From NCBI RefSeq assembly GCF_036327755.1, contig NZ_CP109596.1:7378001-7442000 (forward strand): a DNA stretch of 64,000 nucleotides. The letters run 5' to 3'. Position numbers and translations under genes: made by a program. Below are positions 34,943-42,587 of this stretch, piece after piece; positions within the stretch are counted from its first letter, which is position 1; each line of letters starts with the position of its first letter. Origin of the DNA: Nocardia sp. NBC_01503. GTDB lineage: Bacteria > Actinomycetota > Actinomycetes > Mycobacteriales > Mycobacteriaceae. Below the pieces are notes generated by a model that saw only the letters and a program-made list of their open reading frames with translations, made no database searches and had not been told where the DNA came from.

Positions 34943-35872
34943 TTACAGCCGATCGGCCACCGATTGCACGGCCTCGAGGAATACCGGGACAAAGACGTCC
35001 GCCTCGAGTGCGCAGGCCGCGTGACCTGCCTTGGCGAGGAAGATCTCCGATCCCGGAATAGCCTTCGCCATCTCCAATTGCCGATAGACCGGCAGTGCCC
35101 GGTCCCGGGTGGTGATCACCACCGCCGTCGGCACCTTCAGCGTCGAGAGCCACTCCGACGCATCGAATTGCCCCAGCACCGCCAGCGCCTGCGCCAGCGC
35201 CCAGCCACTCGTACTGCGCATCTCCGACATGGCCCAGCGGTCCATGCGGCCCACCGGCCACGACGACTCCGGCAGCACGGGGAGTTTGCTCAGATGCATT
35301 TCCGTTCTGCGCGTGGAGTATTCGGCCAGCGAGGCGGCCAACAGGCTCCAGGTCTTATGGAAGGCGCGCTCGCGCCGGGTCTCCTGGAAGCGATAGGTGG
35401 TGGCGGCCAGCACCATTCCGCCCACCTTGTCCGGATGCCGGTGTGCGGCAAGCTGAGCCACCACACCGCCCATGGAGTAACCCGCCAGAATCGGACGGTC
35501 GATCCCGAGTACCTCGGTCAGCGTGATGGCATCGTCGGCCAGATCATCCAGATCGAAACGCTCGGACCGGATTCCGTGTCCGTGCCAGCGCTGATCGAAG
35601 AGCACCACGCGATATCGCTCATTGAGTTCACGCAGGGACGGGAACCAGTTCAGCATGGCGGTGGTGGCCATACCGTGCAGCAGCAGCACCGTCGGCGAAT
35701 CCGGTGCGGGCCCGGCCAGATCCACCACGTAGGCGCTTCCGCGCCCCGGCAGCTCCACCATCGAACCCTCCGGAACCTCCGTCAACCTGGCGATACGCGG
35801 TGACAGCCGCCGCCCGCGAGGCTTGTTCCGAGCAGTGGTCTCCGTGCTTTGATCCGAGCTGGGGTTCGACAT
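34943..35872 (-). CDS. Alpha/beta hydrolase
   Basis: 309 residues. The oxyanion segment is LLLHGMATTAMLNWFPSL, the nucleophile is Ser133 in LAGYSMGGVVAQ, the acid is in ITTRDRALP and the His is in LAKAGHAACALE, giving a complete Ser-Asp-His triad. FDQRWHGHGIRSERF is the usual strand before the lid. No signal peptide is present, so it is probably cytosolic or membrane-associated. It converges with WS/DGAT across 11 bp, which suggests a lipid ester substrate. Upstream, TGAAAC-ac-GTTTCA at 35912 matches the KstR box, hinting at control with steroid or lipid catabolism. The exact reaction is unknown. Confidence 0.82.
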   Translation of the reverse strand: MSNPSSDQSTETTARNKPRGRRLSPRIARLTEVPEGSMVELPGRGSAYVVDLAGPAPDSPTVLLLHGMATTAMLNWFPSLRELNERYRVVLFDQRWHGHGIRSERFDLDDLADDAITLTEVLGIDRPILAGYSMGGVVAQLAAHRHPDKVGGMVLAATTYRFQETRRERAFHKTWSLLAASLAEYSTRRTEMHLSKLPVLPESSWPVGRMDRWAMSEMRSTSGWALAQALAVLGQFDASEWLSTLKVPTAVVITTRDRALPVYRQLEMAKAIPGSEIFLAKAGHAACALEADVFVPVFLEAVQSVADRL

Positions 35873-35911
35873 CGAAGGGCCTCCCGGCGAGCTGCGTCAA
35901 CAGGCGAAAAT

Positions 35912-35925
35912 GAAACACGTTTCAC
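35912..35925. promoter_or_regulatory. KstR-like palindromic operator
   Basis: TGAAAC-ac-GTTTCA is a perfect 6-bp-arm palindrome and satisfies the published KstR pattern TNNAACNNGTTNNA. It lies 40 bp upstream of the alpha/beta hydrolase start. Other TetR-family regulators bind similar sites, so the KstR assignment is tentative. Confidence 0.55.
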
Positions 35926-36009
35926 TTGATGATGCCATAATCCCGCCGGGGTGTCCGGGCACGATATGGAACATATTGCCGATCCGCATGACTGATCGCG
36001 CGGTCGGCA

Positions 36010-36915
36010 TCACGCATCGCAGTGCGACGGCGCGGCGATCACCGTCGTGACGACCACCGGAGGCGGGGCCGGGGGTGTGGTGGTGACGAAGGGAATCGGG
36101 GCGGGGATGTCATAGAGGCGAATTCCGGTGTAGCGCAATTGACCCGGATCGATCACCACCCCGGGCACCTCGGCCACATGGTCGTAGATATCGGTGATCC
36201 GGGCAACGAACGGCCCGGGGCCCGCGCCGGAGATGGACCAGTAGTTGTCGTAGCCGCGGCGCAGGACTTTGAAGTCGCCACCGGACTCCGGACGTAAGGC
36301 GACCTCGCGCAACGGGTTTCCGCCGCCGGAGAAGAGCAGCCCCAGCCAGGAGGGTGACGCGCCCTGCTGGACGCGATAGAAGAGCTCGGGGGCCGGATTG
36401 GGGTCGCGGACCCGGTTGATACGTATCGGCGCGACACCATCGGTGGTGTGCGCGATCGCCTCGAAAGCCGCTCTGCTGAGGTCGTATTGGTGCGGGGCGC
36501 AGCCGGGGCAGCGGTCCACGATCTGGGCGCGGACACTGCCGAGCGGGCCGTCGATATCGATATAGGAGCCGCAGGGGGTGGAGTCTTCGTACTCACCGGT
36601 CGAGACGCCGACGTAGTAGCCGTCCGGGGGCAGGTCCGGCAGTGAGCAGGCCACACCGGGGCCGAAGGCGTAGTAGCGGGCCTCGGCGGTCTCGGGGGCG
36701 GGCGGCTGCGGGGCCGGAAGCTGCTGTGTGGTAACCGCACTCGACGTGGTGCTGGGCGGCAGGGTGACCACCGTGGTGATGGGCGCGGCGGTACGGCAGG
36801 CCACCGGTTCCGGGCGCATGACCCAGGTCGCCGTCCCGGCCACCACCACTGCCGCGAGCGCCGTCCACAGCCACGGTCTGCCGGACCGGACCTCTTCGTG
36901 TCCTGTGCGGTGCAT
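36010..36915 (-). CDS. Expansin-like (EXLX) secreted or membrane-anchored protein
   Basis: 301 residues from the ATG at 36915 (GGGGA upstream). A membrane/signal segment spans ~16-33 (LWTALAAVVVAGTATWVM), followed by a Thr/Pro-rich linker. Residues ~80-160 form a double-psi beta-barrel: GVACSLPDLPPDGYYVGVSTGEYEDSTPCGSYIDID, then VDRCPGCAPHQYDLSRAAFEAIA, where YDLS matches the HFDLS motif with the essential Asp. Residues ~165-265 resemble the second expansin domain (ELFYRVQQGASPSWLGLLFSGG, VLRRGYDNYWSISGAGPGPF). Expansins loosen cellulose or peptidoglycan-associated glycan without hydrolysis. A Pro-rich C-terminus follows. Bacterial expansins are often tied to plant contact or own-wall remodelling. 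Confidence 0.78.
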   Translation of the reverse strand: MHRTGHEEVRSGRPWLWTALAAVVVAGTATWVMRPEPVACRTAAPITTVVTLPPSTTSSAVTTQQLPAPQPPAPETAEARYYAFGPGVACSLPDLPPDGYYVGVSTGEYEDSTPCGSYIDIDGPLGSVRAQIVDRCPGCAPHQYDLSRAAFEAIAHTTDGVAPIRINRVRDPNPAPELFYRVQQGASPSWLGLLFSGGGNPLREVALRPESGGDFKVLRRGYDNYWSISGAGPGPFVARITDIYDHVAEVPGVVIDPGQLRYTGIRLYDIPAPIPFVTTTPPAPPPVVVTTVIAAPSHCDA

Positions 36916-37026
36916 GGCTGTTCCCCAACCTCCGAATTGTGTTTGCTGCAACGATGCTGAACCCCTTTCAGGAAAGCAGCCTGGCCGGTCGTACAGGGCT
37001 CGAATCGGAAACTCGGAGTGGAAAAC

Positions 37027-37047
37027 CCGGTGTGTCGCCGGTGTGTC
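37027..37047 (+). repeat. Tandem direct repeat CCGGTGTGTC, 11-bp period
   Basis: CCGGTGTGTC occurs at 37027-37036 and 37038-37047 with one base between, so copies sit one helical turn apart in the divergent region 36916-37116. This spacing is typical of OmpR-class response regulator sites such as MtrA boxes. It lies 70 bp before the CMAS-like start. Confidence 0.5.
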
Positions 37048-37116
37048 ATGGATCTAGAACGGAGAGCGGCTTCGATCCGTATCCCCTGTGGTCCACCGAC
37101 TTCAGGAGCACCCCTC

Positions 37117-37977
37117 ATGCCCGCCGATCTCGCGCCCTTCTACCAGCAGGTGCAGGCCCACTACGACCTCTCCGACGACTTCTACGCCCTGTTCCTCGAC
37201 CCCTCCATGACCTACAGCTGCGCCTACTTCGCCGATCCCGCGATGACTCTCGAACAGGCGCAGGCCGCCAAGATCGATCTCGCGCTCGGCAAGCTGCGAC
37301 TGCAACCCGATATGACAGTGCTCGATATCGGATGCGGTTGGGGCGCAACCATGATTCGCGCCGCACAGCAGTACGGCGTACGGGTCATCGGGCTCACGCT
37401 CAGCCGCAATCAGTACGACTACGCGCGCGCTCGCATCGATCAGCTCGGACTCACCAATGCCGAAGTGCGGCTACAGGGTTGGGAGGAGTACACCGGTCGC
37501 GCCGATCGCATTGTGAGCATCGGGGCCTTCGAACATTTCCGCAAGGAACGCTATCCGGAGTTCTTCGCGCGCTGCCACGCCATGCTGCCCACCGACGGAA
37601 GAATGCTGTTGCACAGCATTATCGGGCTCACCCTGGCCGAATTGCGGGCGCGCGACCTTGCCGTCACGCGCGCGGACGCGCTCTTCCATATCTTCATGAA
37701 GCGGGAGATCTTCCCGGGCGGGCAGCTACCGCAGCCCACGCTGGTGACCGGTTTGGCCGAGGCCGCCGGATTCCATACCCAGCGGATTCATTCGCTGCGA
37801 CCGCACTACGCGCGCACGCTGGAGCTGTGGGCGCGGGCGCTGCAAACGCATCGCGAAGAGGCGGTGCGGCTCACCTCTGAGGAGGTCTACGCCCGATACC
37901 TCAAATACCTCACCGGATGCGCGCGTTACTTCCACGCCGGACACCTCGACGTCATGCAATTCACGCTGGTCAAATAG
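37117..37977 (+). CDS. Cyclopropane mycolic acid synthase-like SAM methyltransferase
   Basis: 286 residues from the ATG at 37117 (AGGAG nine bases upstream). YQQVQAHYDLSDDFYALFLDPSMTYSCAYF is the CmaA/CFA synthase N-terminus, with Cys35 matching the position of the CmaA1 active-site Cys. The SAM motif VLDIGCGWGATMI is at 68-80, then GLTLSRNQYDYA and the FEHF active-site segment. ARTLELWARALQ and the final AGHLDVMQFTLVK are typical C-terminal blocks. The family makes cyclopropane or methyl branches at double bonds of mycolic or phospholipid acyl chains. In Mtb, cmaA1 lies next to the Rv3391 reductase, and this region keeps both genes close. The product modification cannot be named. Confidence 0.87.
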   Translation: MPADLAPFYQQVQAHYDLSDDFYALFLDPSMTYSCAYFADPAMTLEQAQAAKIDLALGKLRLQPDMTVLDIGCGWGATMIRAAQQYGVRVIGLTLSRNQYDYARARIDQLGLTNAEVRLQGWEEYTGRADRIVSIGAFEHFRKERYPEFFARCHAMLPTDGRMLLHSIIGLTLAELRARDLAVTRADALFHIFMKREIFPGGQLPQPTLVTGLAEAAGFHTQRIHSLRPHYARTLELWARALQTHREEAVRLTSEEVYARYLKYLTGCARYFHAGHLDVMQFTLVK

Positions 37978-38965
37978 CCGGTTCGATGCGGAACCGATTT
38001 CGATACTCGGTCGGGGTGATATCGAGTTTGCGACGGAAGGCGCGGGTGAGGGTATCGGTGGTATTGAAACCGGACAGGGTCGCGATTCGCTCGAGCGTGT
38101 GATCGGTGGTTTCCAGAAGATTGCGCGCCACCTCGACCCGCGCCGATTCGATGTACGCGGCGGGGGTCATTCCGAGGTCGGTTTTGAAGACCCGGCTGAG
38201 TTGGCGCTCACTCACGTGCGCCTGCGCCGCGAGATCGGTGACGGTCAGTGGTTCGGCTATGTGCTGGGTGATGTAGAGGCGTAGCTCGTCGATGCGGCGG
38301 GTGGTCGAGAGCGGCTCCAGCGAAACACTGAATTGGCTTTGCCCGCTTGGTCTTTTGAGATACATGACCAATTGGCGGGCGACTCGCAGCGCGGGGGCGT
38401 CACCGAAATCATCGGCCACCAGCGCGAGGGCCAGATCCAGGCAGGCGGTCAGGCCCGCACCGGTCCACACCTCCCCGGAGCGGATGTAGATGGGGTCGGC
38501 ATCGACCTCGACCGCCGGGTGATCGGCGGCGAGTTGAGCCGCGGTCGACCAGTGCGTGGTGGCGCGGCGGCCATCCAGGAGTCCGGCATCGGCGAGGATA
38601 TGCGCGCCCACGCAGACCGAGGCGATGCGGCGGGCATTGGCCGACAGGGCGCGCACCCAGTGCACGACCGTCGGATCGCTGACCGCGCGCACCCGGCGAT
38701 CGGCGTCGACCTCGACCGCGCCGGGGACGATCAGGGTGTCGATGGCGCGGGCGCCGAGCTCCTCGAAGGTCGCATCGGGCAGTACGCGCACCCCCGCCGA
38801 GGTGATGATCGGGTCCAGCGATTCGGCGGCCAGCACCACCTGATAGCCGGTGGGGGAATCCATTTCGCGTTGCAGCAGCGCGAAGACCTCGGGCGGTCCG
38901 GTGACATCGAGGAGGTCGACGCCCTCGAACAGGACGACGACCATCAGGCGTTCGATGGTGCGCAT
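37970..38965 (-). CDS. GlxA-type AraC family regulator with DJ-1/PfpI domain
   Basis: 331 residues from the ATG at 38965, which has GGAG eight bases upstream; an ATG six codons earlier is possible. The N-terminal DJ-1/PfpI-like domain (~5-175) starts LMVVVLFEGVDLLDVTGPPEVFALL and contains ASVCVGAHILADAGLLDGRRATTHW. The C-terminal AraC domain has two helix-turn-helices: LTVTDLAAQAHVSERQLSRVFKTDLGMTPAAYIESARVEVA and ERIATLSGFNTTDTLTRAFRRKLDITPTEYR. Such regulators often control a divergent cysteine hydrolase or amidase, and here the isochorismatase-like gene at 39079 fills that place. It overlaps the CMAS-like gene's end by 8 bp. Confidence 0.88.
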   Translation of the reverse strand: MRTIERLMVVVLFEGVDLLDVTGPPEVFALLQREMDSPTGYQVVLAAESLDPIITSAGVRVLPDATFEELGARAIDTLIVPGAVEVDADRRVRAVSDPTVVHWVRALSANARRIASVCVGAHILADAGLLDGRRATTHWSTAAQLAADHPAVEVDADPIYIRSGEVWTGAGLTACLDLALALVADDFGDAPALRVARQLVMYLKRPSGQSQFSVSLEPLSTTRRIDELRLYITQHIAEPLTVTDLAAQAHVSERQLSRVFKTDLGMTPAAYIESARVEVARNLLETTDHTLERIATLSGFNTTDTLTRAFRRKLDITPTEYRNRFRIEPAI

Positions 38966-39014
38966 GGGCGACTCCAGGGGCATCGGTGATGGTGTCCGGA
39001 TTTGCAGGTTACAT

Positions 39015-39028
39015 GACATTTCCGACAT
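39015..39028 (+). promoter_or_regulatory. Direct repeat GACAT-N4-GACAT in divergent promoter
   Basis: GACAT at 39015-39019 and 39024-39028 lies in the 113-bp gap between the GlxA-type regulator and the hydrolase. Directly repeated half-sites fit AraC-family binding, so this may be the regulator's operator. Confidence 0.3.
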
Positions 39029-39078
39029 GCCTGATCGGCCGTAGCGTGATAGATATTCAACCCCTGGAAGGACATGCA

Positions 39079-39669
39079 ATGGCTGCCACTACCCTGCGCG
39101 AACTCGACGGTCTCGACCCCACCCCGGCCTCGCTCGCCGATGCCACCCTGGTGCTGATCGACTACCAGAACACCTATACGCGCGGCGTGATGGAGTTGAC
39201 CGGATGGGATGCCGCACTCGATGCCGCGGCCGACCTGCTGGCCCGGGCCCGGCAGGCCGGCACGACCGTCATCCACGTCATCAATGACGGCGGCGAGGGT
39301 ACGCCCTACGACATCACCGCCGAGATCGGGCAGATCCATCCGACGGTCGCCGCCCTCGAGGGCGAGGCCGTGGTGGTCAAGACCGCACCCAATGGCTTCG
39401 TCGGCACCGACCTCGGCGACCGCATCGACGCCGCGGGCAATAAGAACCTCATCCTCGCCGGATTCATGACGCATATGTGCGTGCAGTTCACCGCCGAGGG
39501 CGCGTTCCTGCGCGGCAACGCACCCACCGTGGTCGCCGACGCCTGCGCCACCCGGCCACTGGCGACCGTGGTCGCCGAGGTATCGGCCGAACAACTGCAG
39601 CAGAGCGCGCTGGCCACCATCGGGGATGTGTACGCCGTGGTCGTGGCCAAGGGATCCGACCTGAAGTAG
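39079..39669 (+). CDS. Isochorismatase-like cysteine hydrolase
   Basis: 196 residues. The ATG at 39079 has GGAAGGA upstream. The catalytic triad of the family is complete: Asp28 (LVLIDYQNTY), Lys101 (VVVKTAPNGF) and Cys134 (FMTHMCVQFTA), with the cis-peptide-forming segment AGFMTH. The N-terminal TLRELDGLDPTPASL and C-terminal ALATIGDVYAVVV are usual for the group. Members hydrolyse amides, ureido compounds or isochorismate; the nicotinamidase-like subgroup is close. It is divergent from a GlxA-type regulator, a recurring pairing that implies inducible expression by its substrate. Confidence 0.87.
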   Translation: MAATTLRELDGLDPTPASLADATLVLIDYQNTYTRGVMELTGWDAALDAAADLLARARQAGTTVIHVINDGGEGTPYDITAEIGQIHPTVAALEGEAVVVKTAPNGFVGTDLGDRIDAAGNKNLILAGFMTHMCVQFTAEGAFLRGNAPTVVADACATRPLATVVAEVSAEQLQQSALATIGDVYAVVVAKGSDLK

Positions 39670-39672
39670 CGC

Positions 39673-39703
39673 TTGACCTAAACAATGGTTCAGGTACCAG
39701 AGT
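39673..39703 (+). promoter_or_regulatory. MerR-type promoter with 19-bp spacer
   Basis: A -35 box TTGACC (39673-39678) and a -10 box CAGAGT (39698-39703) are separated by 19 bp. The palindrome ACCTAAAC (39676-39683) / GTTCAGGT (39688-39695), with 7 of 8 positions matching, fills the spacer. The -10 ends 7 nt before the ATG at 39711, so the transcript is probably leaderless. This is the layout of MerR/SoxR-activated promoters. Confidence 0.6.
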
Positions 39704-39710
39704 GGGCGGT

Positions 39711-40886
39711 ATGAACACGACCTCCACTCCGGCAAGCACTTCCATCGGGCCGCGCCTCGCCGAGCTGCCGTCCGCACCGCGGGCGCTGGATGCGGCGGGG
39801 CTCGCCGAGATCGCGCGCTCGGTGGCCTCGGCCAAGGTGGTGGGAATCGGGGAATCCACTCGGTTCGCCCCGGAGACCTTCGCGCTGCGGGATTCGCTCT
39901 TCCATCTGCTGGTGCGGCAGTACGGATTTCGGGTGGTCGCGCTGCAGGACAGTGCGGATGTCGCGGCGATTCTCGACGACTATGTGGTGACCGGCGCGGG
40001 GTCGGCCACCACGGCGCTCGAAACCGCTTGGCGGCCATGGCGGCATCGGGAGATGGCAACCGCGCTGGAGTGGATTCGCGATTTCAATCGCGAGCACGCG
40101 GGAGATCCGGTGCGGATCATCGCGGTCAAACCGCCCCAGGCGAAAGCGGCGGATTACGATGCGGTGCTCGAGGCCGTTCGGGCGGTCGCCCCCGAGCGCG
40201 TGGGCGAGGTCGCGGCGCATCTGGATCCGATTCGCAGTGCGCACACCATCGATGAACATGTGCAGCGGGCTCAGGGCATCCATCCGGGGCGGCTCTTTCG
40301 CGAACATGCCGATGACGCCGCGGCCCTGGTGAATTCGCTGCCCGTCTCGGCCGAGGCGCTGACCCTCATGCGGTCGATAGTCGACTTCCACGAGAACAGC
40401 GTCGCGGGGCGCGACAGTTTCATCGGCGATGACGAGCGCTGGGCGGCGGTCATCATCGATCACCAGACCCGTACGGGCGAGCGAATCGTGTACTGGGACG
40501 GCATCGCGCATAGCGCGGCGACGCCGCTCGGAGCCGATCCCACCGATAGCACCCCGCCGACCGCGGGCAGTGTGCTGCGCCGGCACTACGGATCGGACTA
40601 CGCCTCCATCGCCATCGGCTTTCATCACGGCGATGTCGGCATTGCCGATATCCCCTCCCCCGCACCGGATTTCCTCGACGCGGCACTGGGTTCGGTTGAG
40701 CCCGAGACCAATTGGCTGGACCTGCGCCCCGCGCACTCCTTCGGCCCGGTCAAGATGCGAGTGATCAGCGGTGTCTACAACCCCGCGCAGGACACCGCCG
40801 CGTACCTCACGATCGCGGACCTGCCCGCCGCCTTCGACGTGCTCATCCACGTGCGTGAAGTCTCGCCACTGCACTGGTTCCAATAG
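39711..40886 (+). CDS. Erythromycin esterase family protein
   Basis: 391 residues from the ATG at 39711. The metal- and active-site regions AKVVGIGESTRFAPETFALRDSLFHLLVRQYGFRVVALQDS, FNREHAGDPVRIIAVKP and DGIAHSAATPLG align with the Ere/succinoglycan biosynthesis-associated family, in which a G-E-x-x-H-x-x-x-E motif is central. Here the sequence is GESTRFAPETF: the family His is replaced by Arg (G-E-S-T-R), so macrolide hydrolysis is doubtful. NPAQDTAAYLTIADLPAAFDVLIHV is the family C-terminus. It has a MerR-type promoter, suggesting induction by a small molecule or redox stress. Confidence 0.75.
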   Translation: MNTTSTPASTSIGPRLAELPSAPRALDAAGLAEIARSVASAKVVGIGESTRFAPETFALRDSLFHLLVRQYGFRVVALQDSADVAAILDDYVVTGAGSATTALETAWRPWRHREMATALEWIRDFNREHAGDPVRIIAVKPPQAKAADYDAVLEAVRAVAPERVGEVAAHLDPIRSAHTIDEHVQRAQGIHPGRLFREHADDAAALVNSLPVSAEALTLMRSIVDFHENSVAGRDSFIGDDERWAAVIIDHQTRTGERIVYWDGIAHSAATPLGADPTDSTPPTAGSVLRRHYGSDYASIAIGFHHGDVGIADIPSPAPDFLDAALGSVEPETNWLDLRPAHSFGPVKMRVISGVYNPAQDTAAYLTIADLPAAFDVLIHVREVSPLHWFQ

Positions 40887-40904
40887 GTCCGCGTCCCAGT
40901 CGAT

Positions 40905-40910
40905 TACTGT
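40905..40910 (+). promoter_or_regulatory. Putative -10 box of a leaderless transcript
   Basis: TACTGT fits TANNNT and ends 6 nt before the ATG at 40917. No Shine-Dalgarno sequence is visible. Confidence 0.35.
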
Positions 40911-40916
40911 GTCGAC

Positions 40917-41126
40917 ATGGCTGCCACCGAATATGGTCCGGGCGATGTCGTCTACTTCCCCGAGGGCCCGTTCAGCGGTATCTGCGGGGTCGTCCGGGAG
41001 GTGGACGTCCATCGTGCCAAGCTGCGGATCGAATTCGGTGAGGGCACCGTCCACCGTGCGGGGAATGTACTGCGCGAGCGCCGCCACGGCCTGACCGTCG
41101 GATTCGACGAGGTGGAATTGGTCTAG
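40917..41126 (+). CDS. Small hypothetical protein, SH3/KOW-like
   Basis: 69 residues. The pattern YGPGDVVYFPEGPFSGICGVVREVDVHRAKLRIEF has the alternating Gly-Val spacing of KOW/SH3-like barrels (GDxVxxxxGPFxGxxGxVxxVD), as in the C-terminal domain of NusG. It lacks any other domain. The conserved core suggests a real small RNA- or protein-binding module, perhaps linked to transcription or translation. It overlaps the convergent P-loop gene by 4 bp. No function can be assigned. Confidence 0.65.
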   Translation: MAATEYGPGDVVYFPEGPFSGICGVVREVDVHRAKLRIEFGEGTVHRAGNVLRERRHGLTVGFDEVELV

Positions 41127-41659
41127 CGCAGACCGGCCAGAAATTCGGCGGCATCGCGATGTGAACGCACCCGCACGAAGGTGATGTCGCGATACGCGGG
41201 ATCGTCCTGCCAGGCGAGATAGCGTGCCCGATTCCCGGTGTGCGTGGTCCAGGCCCAGGCGATCACCGACTGCCCCGGGTCGAGTGAGAACAGATTTCGC
41301 CAGCGTTCCCGATTGCCATTCCAGAGTTCATGACCGGCGAGCACACGCCGGAGGGTCCGCGCGATGATCTGCGTCATCACCCGCCACCGCGGCAGATCGA
41401 ACCAGACCACGGTATCGGCGCGGCTCCACACCAGATCGCCGAGCTTGCCGTGGTAGTTGCCGTCGACCACCCAGCCGTCCCGCGCGATCCGCGCACCGAC
41501 CGCCGCCTGGAACTCCGGCGCACCCAGCGGCGTCCAATCCGCCTGATGGTGAATGGCATCGAGTTCGATATGCGCGATCCCCAAGCGCCGCGAAATATCC
41601 CGCGCCAGTGAGCTCTTGCCCGAACCCGAGGTGCCCTCGACCGCGATCCGCCGTGTCAT
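41123..41659 (-). CDS. P-loop NTPase, DNA topology modulation (FlaR)/adenylate kinase-like
   Basis: 178 residues from the ATG at 41659; an ATG seven codons upstream is also possible, but starts beyond 41712 would run into the neighbour's promoter. Walker A is IAVEGTSGSGKSSLARDISRRLG. The lid/AMP-like region is HIELDAIHHQADWTPL, and DGWVVDGNYHGKLGDLVWSRADTVVWFDLPRW follows, the typical course of FlaR-like proteins. Family members are small nucleoside/nucleotide kinase-like proteins of unclear substrate. It is divergent from the DHFR-like gene. Confidence 0.8.
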   Translation of the reverse strand: MTRRIAVEGTSGSGKSSLARDISRRLGIAHIELDAIHHQADWTPLGAPEFQAAVGARIARDGWVVDGNYHGKLGDLVWSRADTVVWFDLPRWRVMTQIIARTLRRVLAGHELWNGNRERWRNLFSLDPGQSVIAWAWTTHTGNRARYLAWQDDPAYRDITFVRVRSHRDAAEFLAGLR

Positions 41660-41711
41660 GACCACCCACGCATTATCCATGCGAGCGCTCTTGCACCTCC
41701 GGTACTCAGTG

Positions 41712-41745
41712 CTACTATATACTGGTACATAGCGATACATAGTAG
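41712..41745. promoter_or_regulatory. AT-rich operator-like repeats before the DHFR-like gene
   Basis: A perfect inverted repeat CTACTAT (41712-41718) / ATAGTAG (41739-41745) encloses two direct copies of TACATAG (41726-41732 and 41736-41742), 10 bp apart. The patch is strikingly AT-rich for this genome and lies immediately before AGGAGGT and the GTG at 41762, so regulator binding would block transcription. PadR or similar winged-helix regulators are candidates, but none is adjacent. Confidence 0.6.
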
Positions 41746-41761
41746 CGACAGGAGGTCCTCC

Positions 41762-42322
41762 GTGGGGAAGATCGTTCACCTCGTCCATCAATCACTGGAC
41801 GGCTATATCGAAGGGCCGAACGGTGAATTTTATTGGCCTGCAAACGATATGGGCGTCTCGGCGTACCTGCGGGAGCTGACCGGGACGGCGGGAACCCTGC
41901 TCTACGGCCGAGTCACCTGGGATTTCATGTCCGACTATTGGCCGCGCGCCGAACAGCTGGCATTCCATCCGGGCGATGCGGAGTTCGCACCGGTGTGGCG
42001 GGCCAAGCCGAAGGCCGTGGTCTCACGCACGCTGACAGACGTACCGCGAAACGTGCGCGTATTTCCCGATATCGCATCGCTGGCGGAGACCGCGGCGGGA
42101 GAGCCCGGGACCTTTCTGCTCTGCGGCGGGTCCGAGCTGGCATCGTCACTGACCCGCGCGGGATTGATCGACGAGTTCCACATTTTCGTACATCCGGTCC
42201 TACTCGGCGGCGGCCGAACCGTATTCACCGAGGTCAACACATGCGCGCCGCTGCGGCTGACCGAATCGCGGGTGCTGGACGATCACATCGTGCTGCTGCG
42301 CCATGAACGCATCGCCGCGTGA
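41762..42322 (+). CDS. Dihydrofolate reductase-like (RibD C-terminal family) protein
   Basis: 186 residues. A GTG start at 41762 follows AGGAGGT. The sequence KIVHLVHQSLDGYIEGPNGEFYW, LLYGRVTWDFMSDYWP, KAVVSRTLTDVPRNVRVF, LLCGGSELASSLTRAGLIDEFHIFVHPVLLGGG matches the YwjB/YyaP-type DHFR-like reductases, which bind NADPH but are usually not involved in folate metabolism. The substrate is unknown. Its strong operator-like upstream repeats point to induction by a signal. It overlaps the next small gene by 20 bp. Confidence 0.84.
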   Translation: MGKIVHLVHQSLDGYIEGPNGEFYWPANDMGVSAYLRELTGTAGTLLYGRVTWDFMSDYWPRAEQLAFHPGDAEFAPVWRAKPKAVVSRTLTDVPRNVRVFPDIASLAETAAGEPGTFLLCGGSELASSLTRAGLIDEFHIFVHPVLLGGGRTVFTEVNTCAPLRLTESRVLDDHIVLLRHERIAA

Positions 42323-42578
42323 TCGAGGCCCCGCCAGGCACGTGTCAGGGCAGCGTAAGTCCGGTGTAAGCGCGGCCGGACGTGTCGGCTGGTTCAATGC
42401 CCAGATCGAGGGCGGCGGGCTCGCGCTGATCGGATTGTTGATCAGCACGGCCGCCCTGGCCGCCCTCGAATTCTGGGCACCCGGCCTGAGCTCGATCGCT
42501 CAGTCGGGTGCGGTGATCGTCATCATGGCCGCGGTCGGTGGGATGCGGTTCCTGGCACTGCGGGGGTTCGTGTTCTGA
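42303..42578 (+). CDS. Small membrane protein, unknown function
   Basis: 91 residues (78 if the GTG at 42342 is used). A basic N-terminal part is followed by two hydrophobic helices, LALIGLLISTAALAALEFW and SGAVIVIMAAVGGMRFLALRGFVF. The C-terminal RFLALRGFVF recalls the end of GtrA-like membrane proteins, but the protein is much shorter, so this is only a resemblance. It starts within the last codons of the DHFR-like gene and ends 9 bp from the convergent MerR gene. Function is not known. Confidence 0.55.
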   Translation: MNASPRDRGPARHVSGQRKSGVSAAGRVGWFNAQIEGGGLALIGLLISTAALAALEFWAPGLSSIAQSGAVIVIMAAVGGMRFLALRGFVF

Positions 42579-42587
42579 AGCGGCGGG

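Noticed and set aside
34931..34943. Short palindrome AGCCGC-t-GCGGCT between WS/DGAT and the hydrolase as a terminator
   Set aside because: A one-base loop cannot form a stable hairpin, and no T-run follows.
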